NCBI GenBank assembly: GCA_905221605.1 | Contig: CAJNDS010002096.1 | Coordinates: forward strand, 491,001-555,000 | DNA: 64,000 nt | Source: Symbiodinium natans | Taxonomy: Eukaryota > Sar > Dinophyceae > Suessiales > Symbiodiniaceae | Direction of reading: 5' to 3' | Part shown: positions 23,951 to 33,300 of the stretch, piece after piece | How the letters are laid out: every line of letters begins with the position of its first letter | Numbering within the stretch: the stretch's first letter is position 1 | Program-made: the position numbers and the translations under genes | The notes under the pieces: generated by a model | Database searches by the model: none | What the model saw: only the letters and a program-made list of their open reading frames with translations | Told to the model about the DNA's origin: nothing

Positions 23951-25318
23951 CACAGAACGGAAAAGCCACAGCAAACTTCTGCAAATCCTAAAGTGCATCC
24001 TTTGTGCACATCGAGGATGCCAAAGAACCGGAGAAGCCAAAGCAGGATAAGCCAACGGCCAAAGAAGCCGCGGCAACGAGCTCACAGCCATCACAGCCAT
24101 CACAGCCAAAGCCCGCAGCTTTGGCTTTGGCTACTAGACCGCACCGCACTCGGCTTCCCAACACGGTAGCATGTCGCCATATGTCGCATCATGCCACATC
24201 ATGTCACGCTACATCGCAGCAATTCGCAGCATGTCTCAAATTCGAGATATCACACTGCCGTTTCGCGTTTCGGCTCAACTCCAGGTTGCCCTGAGAAGCC
24301 CTAAACCCTAAGCGCATCCTTGAGCCTTGAACTCCTCAGAGGCTTGGGTGACGCACTTGGAAATTGACATGGAGTGTGTGGCGATGTGTGACGCATTCAA
24401 TAGCAACGTTGAATCAATAAAGAGAGTATAGCATACACAAATTTAGTACATTAAATGTAAAGTATTAGAGCACAGCCTGGACACTGAAAGTTTGAATGAC
24501 CTGAAAGTCTTGAAAGTGCTGAAAGCACCGAAAACTGAAGCTTCGGCTCTGGGAGGCACATGGAAGAGTCACGGGGACCACGGAGGACCATCTTGAGCAC
24601 CTTTTGAGCACCTTTTGAGCACCTTTTGAGCACCTTGAGCACCTGTGCATGTCTTGCTCCATGTCTTTGCAGTCTTTGCAGTCTTTGCACTTTGCCTGAG
24701 CACTTTGCAACTGGGCTTTGCAACTGCGCTGCTCCTTGCAGTTCTTCATTTGCCCTCACTGCGAGGGATTACATCTTCAGCACCACCGACGAGCCCCATG
24801 TAACCAGAAGGTCGCGCCTTACTGAAAAGCTTTGTATGCTGTGTCACAAGTTGTGTTTATTTGTGTTTGCTTCATGTCCTCATTTAGCTTCGAATGTGGG
24901 TCCTGGCTCTGGCTCAGCTTCTGAAGTGCCAGGGCCGAGATTCTAAAGCAGCATCCGGAGATCAAAAGCCAAAAGCTCAGGACGTCGGCCCATGGGCCGG
25001 TATGCTGGCACATGCATACATACGTATATTTTTACAAATATACAGATGCACATATGCATATATGTACGCATGTGTACATATAGTATACATATATAATGGA
25101 TGCAAAGCAGGTTTGATGGGGCCTGAATGGCGAACCAAGTACATCGTGGCAGCGACTGCGTCGTTCTCAGAGAAAAGATTCCTTTGGACTACAGGGCGTG
25201 TCGCTCTTGTCTTGAAGCACTTGGTAACCTGCATGCAGCACAGATGCGTTTGGCACAGAAAGTGTTATTACGGAATACATCATTCTCATAATATCATATC
25301 GTTATACTCGTCTGAGCC
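23951..25318. other. Intergenic with short repeats
   Basis: A Lys/Pro-rich open segment lies at about 24004-24140. A 12-bp minisatellite (CTTTTGAGCACC, about four copies) lies at 24598-24640, followed by TGCAGTCTT repeats. A TA-rich tract lies at 25010-25100. This is probably the region 5' of the glutaredoxin gene. Confidence 0.5.
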
Positions 25319-28300
25319 ATGGCAAATTTGCCGAGAGCACCCAAGTCACTCAGACTTGTCTGCATTTTTGCTGCCATCGCGGCTTTCTACGTGGGAGCTC
25401 TGTTGCCAAGCTCTGCGTTTGCTTCAAGTGCTCCACAGAAGCTCACCAGGCTACCTCGTCAGCAAACTGCACGTCAAGCAGGATCCGAAGAGACGGCAGT
25501 GGTCGCAGCTGCGGATGCTGCGGCTTCACCACTGCTAGCGCCGCTCAAAGTTGCTAGTCTTGGCATGGGCTTGCTGAAGCCCATTTTCGCTGCTGAAGCC
25601 AGGCTTCAGGCACTAATCTATGACGAGGCAGAAATACGCGCCAAGATTCAGGAAGAAGTAAAGTCTGCCCCTGTCGTGGTCTACAGCTATGGTCTGTCCC
25701 CGTTCTGTACAGAGGCAACAAAGCTCCTAGACTCAGTTGGGGCCCAGTACAAAGAAGTCCAGCTGGCTCCAGAGTGGTTCCTGATGGTTGGGGAGAGCGC
25801 TGCCAAGCGTGCAGAGCTGGGGGCCATGTATGGTCGAGGCTCGCCCGCCAAAGTTGCAACGCAGCAACGCAGCAAGGGTGAGTAAGAGATGCACTTCAGA
25901 GTCGGTTGCATCACTAAGGAACGAGTATGCCGCATATCTTTGTCGGCGGTGAGAGCATTGGCGGCTTGATGGAAGGACATGTCTTTGGTACAGTTGTTGC
26001 TAACGCAGTGGGCAATGTATGGCGAGGTCACGCGAGGTCAACCGAAAACAGTGGGATTATCGATCGCGACGTCCCCTGAAAACAAGTCAGACCTGACCTT
26101 AATTCGTGTGGGGCCAGAGAGAGGGATGAGTAGATATTCCCTCAATTGCTGCGTCAAGAACGCCTTACTTCAATGGCCATCACGAACAAACTTCGTGCTC
26201 TCTCCTCTCGGTTTAAGGCACTGCCCCCAAAACCTCCCTACTTCAATGAAGTCGGTCTTGTTCTCCTCCTTGAGGGCTGCAAGCAGACACACCGCTTAAA
26301 AACGCCCTTCTTCAGTGAAGCTTCTTTTCTCCTGTAGGGTTGAAGGGAACCAATCCGCCGCAGATGGGAGGATTCGAGCCAAGGACCGTGAGATCAGAGA
26401 CAGAAAGGTTTTGAGCCCAGGCCCCCAAGGGGTTCTAGAAAGTCGGAGGGCCTTGAAGCCCTTCATCTCCTGATGAAGTAAAGGGGAGCTTTGGGGGAGC
26501 CCACAAACGCACTAGTTCAATGAATCTGCCCCTTCTTTCCTCCTTTAGGGCGGCAAGGATGCAGGGTTTTGAGGCCTTCGTAAGAGCCGTCTGTTTTGTG
26601 ATTTATGTTTTTCCGTCGTTTTTTGTTTTTTCTCTCTATCCATCTCTTTCGCTCTCGCTCTCTCTCTCTCTCTCTCCGCCTCTCTTCCTTTCTTTGTTTC
26701 ATCATTATTTTCGTTCATTCTTTCTTCTTCTTGTTTTTCCCCACATCTTTGTGTGGGGTTCTTACTTTTTGGGCTGTCCCGCCTCCTCCCTCCTCCTCCT
26801 CCTCCCTCCTCCTCCCTCCTCCTCCTCCTCCCTCCTCCTCCTCCCTCCTCCTGACTGACCATGACTCGCCAACGCACCACACCTGACTGACACCCACACC
26901 ATGACCGACCATGACTGCACCACACCTGACTGACTGACACACACACACACACCATGACTGACCATGACTCGCCAACGCACCACACACCATACACACACCA
27001 TGACTGACCACACCACACACCACACAGACACCATGACTGACCATGACTCACCAACGCACCACATGACTCGCCAACGCACCACACACCATGTTACCACGCT
27101 ATGCACCAACGCGCCAGACACCATGACTGACACAGACACCATGACTCACACCATTCACAATGCGCCATCTTACCACGCCAGGCGCGACACAGGTGTCGTT
27201 TGTGCTGGCAGGCGCAGCATTTAGGGGCCTGGACCGGTAACTCGCGCACCTCGGGGCCGCGCGAAACGTTGGCAGGCGCGACACAGGTGTCGTTTGTGCT
27301 GGCAGGTGCAACATTTAGGGGCCCTGGACGGGTGCCGCGCGCCTGCCTTCGGGAACGTTGGCAGGCGCGACACAGGTGTCGTTTGTGCTGGCAGGCGCAG
27401 CATTTATCAGGGGCAAACCGATCAGGACGGCGTATGGGGGCGGATGGCACACAGCCTTCGGCAAAGGCCGTCGAACCCCCCTAGCCTTCGTCGAAACCCT
27501 TGGCCTTCGTCGAACCCCCCTCCCGGCCCTTGTGGCCTTCGTCGAACCTCCGGCCTTCATTTAGCCTTCGTCGAACCCTCGCGTTTTTTTTCGGGCTTTG
27601 TCTTGGCCTTTTGTATCGGCCTTCGTCAAACCCCCTCCCCCTTCGTCGAACCTCTCGGCCTTCGTCGAACCTTCGCCCGGCCCCCCGGCCTTCGTCGAAC
27701 TTCGCCTCGGCCCGTTGGTGTCCCGAGTCTTCGTCGAAGTTTGCCGGCCATCCTGCTCTTCGGCCATCCTGATGTGTTTTCCCCTTAATTTAGGGGCCTG
27801 GGACGGGTGCCACGCGCACCTTCGGGAACGTTGGCAGGCGCGACATTTAGGGGCCCTGGACCTGTGAAACGTTGGCAGGCGCGACACAGGTGTCGTTTGT
27901 GGCAGCATTTAGGGGCCCTGGACCGGTGCCGCGCGCGCCTTCGTGGAACATTGGCAGGCACGACACAGGTGTCGTTTGTGTACCCAGACGAAGCTGACCA
28001 CTGGCATCCGTGCTACAATAATATTGTAGCACGGGTGCCAGTGGTCAATCTCCGACTCGTGTGGAGAAGCGAAAGAAGCTGCGATTTGCCACTAACACTT
28101 TTGCATCCTGCACCCATCAAGCTTGCGTACCGCGCCAGGATTACAGAGTGATGAGAGAACACTCATTGCACATTGCAACATTTCTCAGGCGCGACCCAGG
28201 TGTCCCTTGTGCTGGCAGGCGCAGCGTGTCGGGGTCCTGGACCGGCGGCCGGCGCCTTGTAGATGAGACTCAGACTCGGCTTCAAACTTCCCTTTTTGCC

Positions 28301-29378
28301 TGCGATAAGTGTACCGTGACAGGTCTCCCCATCTCGCTCACGACACGGTGGATCTCTGCCGTGACAAGTGCAAAAGATCTCGCTGAAAATCCGCTTGCCG
28401 GTGTGACAAACGAACCCGAAACTCTTCAATGCTCTCAAGCCCGAAGCTGTCGCCCTGAATCCCACACCTGCGCGCTACTACAACAGCGGCCGAAGAACAC
28501 AACTCACACTCACTCTCTCATTCACTCAGACTCACGCAATCACTCACTTACGCACTCACTCACACTCAGCACTCGCTCGCTAACTCGCTCACTCTCTCAC
28601 CCTCTCACTCACATTCACTTATACAGTCTTTGCGAATAGATAACTTTGCATGTGGGGGTTATCCGGTCCTTGAATTGGTCTCTCTCGCTCTCACACTCTC
28701 TTCGTCCTCGCTCCCTCCCCTCCCCCTCCCTCGCCTCCCTCCCCTCCCTCCCCTCCCGCCCCTCCCTCCCCTCCATCCCCCTCCCCCTCCCCTCTCCCTC
28801 CCCTACCCTCTCCCTCCACCTCCCTACCTCCCTCCACCTCCCTCCACCTCCCTCCACCTCCCTACCTCCCTACCTCCCTCCACCTGCCTCCACCTCCCTC
28901 CACCTCCCTCCACCTCCCTCCACCTCCCTCCACCTCCCCGCCTCCCTGCCTCCCCACCTCCCTACCTCCCTACCTCCCTACCTCCCTACCTCCCTACCTC
29001 CCTACCTCCCTACCTCCCTACCTCCCTACCTCCCTACCTCCCTACCTCCCTACCTCCCAACCTGCCTTCCCTGCCTCCCTCCTCCCTCCCGCCCCCTCCT
29101 TCCCTCCTTCCCACCTCCCTCAGCAAAGCAGAGCAAACGTCCCGACGTGACCTCTGATATTTGCGAATTTGGCAATGCGACCCGACGCGACCTGTAATTT
29201 GCTGTCAAGCCGGCAGCTTTGTGCAGGACCTGGCCTGGTTCCACTTTACGAATCAGGTGAGCTCATGACCAAGTTACGGGCTGCAGGTGCTCTTCCCAGC
29301 CAGGACATGAAGCATAATTGTGTCTCGCCATCAGGGGGCTCTCGTGATGATGCTGATGCATTGGCACAAGAACGTTGA
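25319..29378 (+). CDS. Glutaredoxin, three exons, organelle-type leader
   Basis: Exons 25319-25838, 25919-25975 and 29227-29378 join in frame to 242 residues. Exon 1 starts at an ATG with a hydrophobic leader (residues about 12-36), suggesting targeting to an organelle, probably the plastid, then the thioredoxin-fold strand VVVYSYGLSPFCTEA. Exon 2 carries TSMPHIFVGGESIGG, with the cis-proline loop and glutathione-binding glycines. Exon 3 carries GLVPLYESGELMTKLRAAG, the C-terminal helix. Glutaredoxins reduce disulfides or glutathionylated proteins using glutathione. Here the usual CPxC reads SPFC (S127 to C130), so the ordinary nucleophilic Cys is replaced. Donors are GC (intron 1, 80 bp) and GA (intron 2, 3251 bp), with AG|G acceptors. 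A GT donor at 25878 is an alternative that would add 13 residues. Confidence 0.9.
26643..26855 (+). repeat. CT and CCTCCT polypyrimidine tracts
   Basis: (CT)n with interruptions at 26643-26690 and (CCT/CCTCCC)n at 26778-26852. The ORFs on both strands here are low-complexity artefacts. Confidence 0.9.
26856..27170. repeat. Imperfect ATGACTGACC / CAACGCACCACAC repeats
   Basis: CACCATGACTGACCATGACT and CGCCAACGCACCACA recur many times in changing order. The array is non-coding inside the intron. Confidence 0.85.
27180..27990. repeat. Dispersed ~90-bp repeat family with CGACAC..GTGTCG palindrome
   Basis: The core GGCGCGACACAGGTGTCG TTTGTG followed by GCTGGCAGGCGCAGCATTT and AGGGGCCCTGGAC occurs at about 27181, 27279, 27366, 27838 (partial), 27878 and 27958. 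A diverged copy lies at 28188. The core is a hairpin with 6-bp arms CGACAC/GTGTCG. Confidence 0.85.
27470..27745. repeat. CCTTCGTCGAACC minisatellite
   Basis: About a dozen imperfect copies of GGCCTTCGTCGAACCC interrupt the larger repeat family. Translations of this segment are repeat artefacts. Confidence 0.85.
27995..28047. repeat. 53-bp near-perfect inverted repeat
   Basis: Arms of 26 bp (27995-28020 and 28022-28047) begin TGACCACTGGCA and end TGCCAGTGGTCA around a one-base centre. One T/G position is unpaired or wobble in RNA. This is far longer than expected by chance, and it lies between repeat arrays inside the intron. Confidence 0.9.
28496..28625. repeat. CTCACT/CACTCA repeat
   Basis: Imperfect CACTCA and CTCGCT units run for about 130 bp. 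Confidence 0.85.
28685..29130. repeat. Polypyrimidine minisatellite (CTCCCTAC and CTCCCTCCAC units)
   Basis: About 445 bp of almost pure pyrimidine strand. It comprises CCCTCC runs, then CCTCCACCTC units, then an 8-bp CCTCCCTA array at about 28955-29060. It ends about 100 bp before the final glutaredoxin exon, where it could act as an extended polypyrimidine tract. Long ORFs on both strands are artefacts. Confidence 0.9.
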
Positions 29379-30380
29379 CTCCAAACAGTCTTGAACGTCG
29401 TGTACCTTGCTTGAGCGTGTCAAAGCCATCATAAGTCAGGGTGAAGCATGTTTTGCAGGAAGCCGAACCCCAAACCTTCGACTGAAACCCGAAACTAAAC
29501 CTTGAGCCCGCCTGTGCGAGAGCGAGCGGTGAAAGTGTTGGGACAAGTTATCAGTCTGCAAGCCATGTGCACTCCTAAACACTCAACCCTCGAACCTGAA
29601 CCCCAAGCCAAATTAAACTAGCATCCTACCAAGAGGTTTTAGAGTCTCGGCTGGCTACAGTACTGAATAAGCAGCAACGAGTGACCAGTGATGGTGCTCA
29701 ACATGACCACCAGCCCTTCAAGTCTCAAGCCTAGACGGCCTGGGAGTTTCGACGGGGGGCCATCCAGATCAGCAAGGGTGGACCGTCACACACCGTAACC
29801 CCTTTCAAAGAGGTGGGGGGGGGGGGGGGGGAGCTGCACATTATCGCTCGCTACAGAGGCCCCACCGTTTTGCTGATTGTGTCGCTCCCGTCCGGTTGGG
29901 CACTTCAGTTAAGGGCACTTCTCGAGAGTCCTTCGGTCCATTCACGTTGAACCTGAGATTCAGGAAACCACATGGCAGCTAGCAGAATCTATCCTCTTTG
30001 ACATTCCTCGGCTCTTCAACTTCAGAGTCTCACTGAATGCTCAGCCTGAAGCCTGGCCAGGATCCCATCTCTTCGTTCTTTGGATCGCTCCGGTGATGTC
30101 CCATGACGACCATGATGCAGACTATGCGGCGACATCGCCGAACCTAACGAAGGGCGCAGAGGAATGCAGCATACTTGGACCACACCCCACCTTTCAATTT
30201 TCGGTGACTTATGATTTTCGCACGTCTTCAAGACTGTCCACAAAAAGGCGATTGCCTGATTAATGAGAGACTGCTTGACCAGTCGCTGTTGGAAAAGGTT
30301 GCTGAAGCTTTGCTGAGTATTTGTGTTCCTTGCTCATCTTGCTCTGCAAGTCTGGGCTGGACTCCAAGCATCTCGTCCAG
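29379..30380. other. Intergenic, probable 5' region of the desaturase gene
   Basis: A poly-G run of about 15 lies near 29817. The N-terminal exons expected for the desaturase should lie here or be very short; none was identified with confidence. Confidence 0.4.
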
Positions 30381-33300
30381 GTGCTCTTTCAGATCTTTAT
30401 GGCGTGGTCGGAGCCTCTGAAGTTCTTGGACGGTCGGCGGTAGCCATGGAGACGCAGATTCTTTTGGAGGTTAAGACTGACTAAGGCTGACACTTGAGTG
30501 GAGGCTTCCCTCATTGCTTCTGGCACTTTACGTGCCGATCGCAGATGCTGCCCCTGTGGGCCCCGTCGTTTGTCAGGAGGTCAACAGGCATCTGCATGGA
30601 ATTGTTGAGGTGGTCGGTGCGACAGCGAACCACTCCCTCTTCCTTGCAATCCACGAGTTGGTTCTTCGGCAACAGTTGTGACAGCGAACTCAACGTTTAC
30701 CCTAGTTGTAACAATTGGGTACCGAATGTTTGTGAGCTGCTTAATGTGCTGAGGCTCACAACCTCGGGGCTACCACGTGCTCTAGCTCAGACTGTGGACG
30801 TGAGACCTACCACTCGATCTTCATCATGACGTGCCCAAGGACTTGGGGGAACAAGCTTATATCGCTTTTGGCCAACTTGCCAATAGCCGTACCCTCAGTA
30901 TCACTCACAATCACTCACAGTTGCCCTGTGGTGAAAAGGGTTTTCGACACCAGAAGGAGCATTAGACACTTGCCCTCGGAAAAGTGCATGTGTGTGTGTT
31001 GCCATCTAATGGTCGTTCATTCGGCTCGAAGCAGGCTCGAACGTGAGCGCCGCTTGTGGTCGCAAACACAATGACGTCTCATCATACCATCAGCCATCAC
31101 GGCGGAATCCCGATTGACCATGAACCCTTCTGCTGCATGCGGGAAAGCTTGAAAACCGAAAAGGGGTGGTACAGCATGGCCGTCAAATCTCCACGGAAAT
31201 ATTCAACCCAAAAGCAAAGAAGAAAAGCAAACGGCATGAGGTCATGAGTGTACGCACATGCTAGTGTTAGCAAACAGGAGGAGTGCGAAATCGGTATACA
31301 GAAAAATGCGCCTGAAATCGCGGCTTGCCAAAACGTCAAACATTCCTGCATCAAGATAGTCCGCTCTTACTTTACATTAGCTTGCCTTGATTCATCAGAA
31401 TCTGAATCATTGAAGGGATGTGATGCGCAAGCGGAGAAATTCCTCGATGAATCCAGCGTTCGAAGCCGAGCAGCGCCGTTTGGTGTGTACCCACACCTCC
31501 ATAACATCAAGCAACCTTCAAAGCCAGCTCGCACAACACAGCTTGAACTTGGACGTTCCACGTTTGCATGCTCAGTGCTGAGCACGTTGCAACATGAGGA
31601 ACCCCATGTTTCCCCCATGAAGTTGCAACGTTAGAAACCGTTAGAAACCGTTAGAATAGGTTCATGTTCTTAGCCTTGACTGACAGATGATGACAGATGT
31701 CTAGGCCATCCCATACGCCATCAACTTCAAGCCGTGGCGGCCTCGGCTTTTGCCTGGAACGGTTCAGCACAGCACTACAAAGGTGATCAAAGGTGACAAA
31801 GCCTTCGTAGTCAGACCCAAGCTTTGAGGTATCACATGGAGAGCTGCTGACCTGTTTTCCGTGAATAAATTCCTGTCATCTCAATAATCGTATCGAACGC
31901 TCATACAGTTACAGCGTACTGAATCATGGTGCGAAGTTTTTTTGTGGCAGCCACAAAACATTCATCAAAAGATGCTAGATATCTATAAAGTGTATCATCG
32001 TTCTCTGCCAGGCACCACCGATACCAGGGCCAGGACGGAGTGGACACAGACGTCCCAACCCGCTTGGAAGGGCGTCTTGGTGTGTGGACAAAATGTACGT
32101 GGTCTCTAACAATATTTTTTAGACTCGAGTCTACTGCAGCCAGTCTACGTGCTCAGACTTGCAAAGCCAAGGTGGTTTTTGACCGACACCTCTACCTGCT
32201 ACCTGGACCGCACCTGCCGCAAGGCCAGGCACAAAATGTGTGTGTGAGAGAGAGTGAGCGAAGGTGTTTACATGTCGACTCAGAGAACTGACGGGCTTGA
32301 CGAAAAGTTCTCAAAAGCCAAGTGCCTTCGTTCATCATGTGCAAGACAAGTCGCGCAATGCAAAAAGATCGAAAAGTCCAGAGAGGCCGTAGCTGAACCA
32401 GCCGAATCAGTCCCAGCAGGCTGTGTTCATGTTCTTGCAGATCTTCTTCTATGCGTGCTGCACACAGTACAACGGCAGAATGTGGCAAAGTGTGGCAGCA
32501 TCCATCAGCAGCTATCTACTGACATCAAGCACAGCAAGTGGCAGAGGCTTCGACCGACCTTCGTAAAGCCATCTCTTGTTGCAGCCGACGATGCGCACTT
32601 AGGGCCTGTGTTTGGCAGACTGGCTTTGCTGCGCCTTCAATACATGTTGCCGATTATCCAAGGCTTGGATGATTGTAAATTACATCGTGCAGTTTTCGCG
32701 TGCCCCTCACTTTCCTGAAGAAGCCATTCGTGCATATTGCACGTGGTGCGCAGTCTGAGAGTGGTCATGTGCATGCTGCCGATGTTGTCGTCTGGTACCC
32801 CTTTCAAGGTTCGACGGCTTGATGGTGTACCTGTTCGGTCCGAAGGCTCGATCCCGAACATCCCAAAACATAATACTGGGCGATGTGCGGCATAAGTGTA
32901 GGCAAGGATCCGAGCATTTTCGCATATTTGTGCTTTGCTTCATGGGCCCTGGGCGTCTTCCGAGCATCCGAGTGCAGAGACCAAGGTCATGGTCTGGTTT
33001 CTAGGATCCTCTTTCCTTGCCGGATCGCCGGAGCCTTACAATTGCCTTGTACCGACAGGATGGCTGTAGTACATTGGAACCACGACGAAACCAAGAAGCC
33101 ATTCCAGCAGAGGGTTCTAATTTTAACGCTACGCGACCCGCCTCGGCCCGGCCCAGCGCATCCGCGTGAGCATGGTGATTCCGCAGCGCCCAAGTCGCTG
33201 GACCCCAAGCAATAAGGGTTGGGTTTAGGGTTTAGGGTTCCGGGTTTATGGTTTATTAACAATGGTTTATGGTTTGGGGTTTAGGGTTCAGGGTTAGTTA

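Larger units (their letters stand above)
25976..29226 (+). other. 3251-bp GA-AG intron of the glutaredoxin gene, repeat-filled
   Basis: The intron separates the codons for LMEG from those for PGLVPLY. It reads ATGGAAG|GACATG at the donor and GTGCAG|GACCTG at the acceptor, so AGGAC is present at both ends. It contains CT and CCT tracts, CACC-type repeats, a ~90-bp repeat family, a minisatellite and a perfect-looking hairpin, listed separately. No gene inside it is supported. Confidence 0.8.

Noticed and set aside
25839-25885. Stop of the exon-1 ORF at 25885 as the true glutaredoxin C-terminus
   Set aside because: It would lack the cis-proline loop and the glutathione-site glycines, which lie intact at 25919-25975 and 29227 onward.
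26360-26430. Possible tRNA-like GATTCGAGCC block
   Set aside because: No cloverleaf can be drawn on either strand.
26545-27142. Minus-strand Trp/Val/Cys-rich and Glu/Arg-rich ORFs
   Set aside because: Antisense of ATGACTGACC and CCTCCT repeats; low complexity.
28630-29197. 175-183-codon Pro/Ser/Leu ORFs
   Set aside because: They arise from the polypyrimidine minisatellite inside the glutaredoxin intron.
30939-30958. 20-base micro-exon encoding FRHQKE before HHRYQG of the desaturase
   Set aside because: It would give HxxxHH instead of the family's HxxHH and require a 41-base intron. 31815-31840 gives RYHMEHH with the expected spacing.
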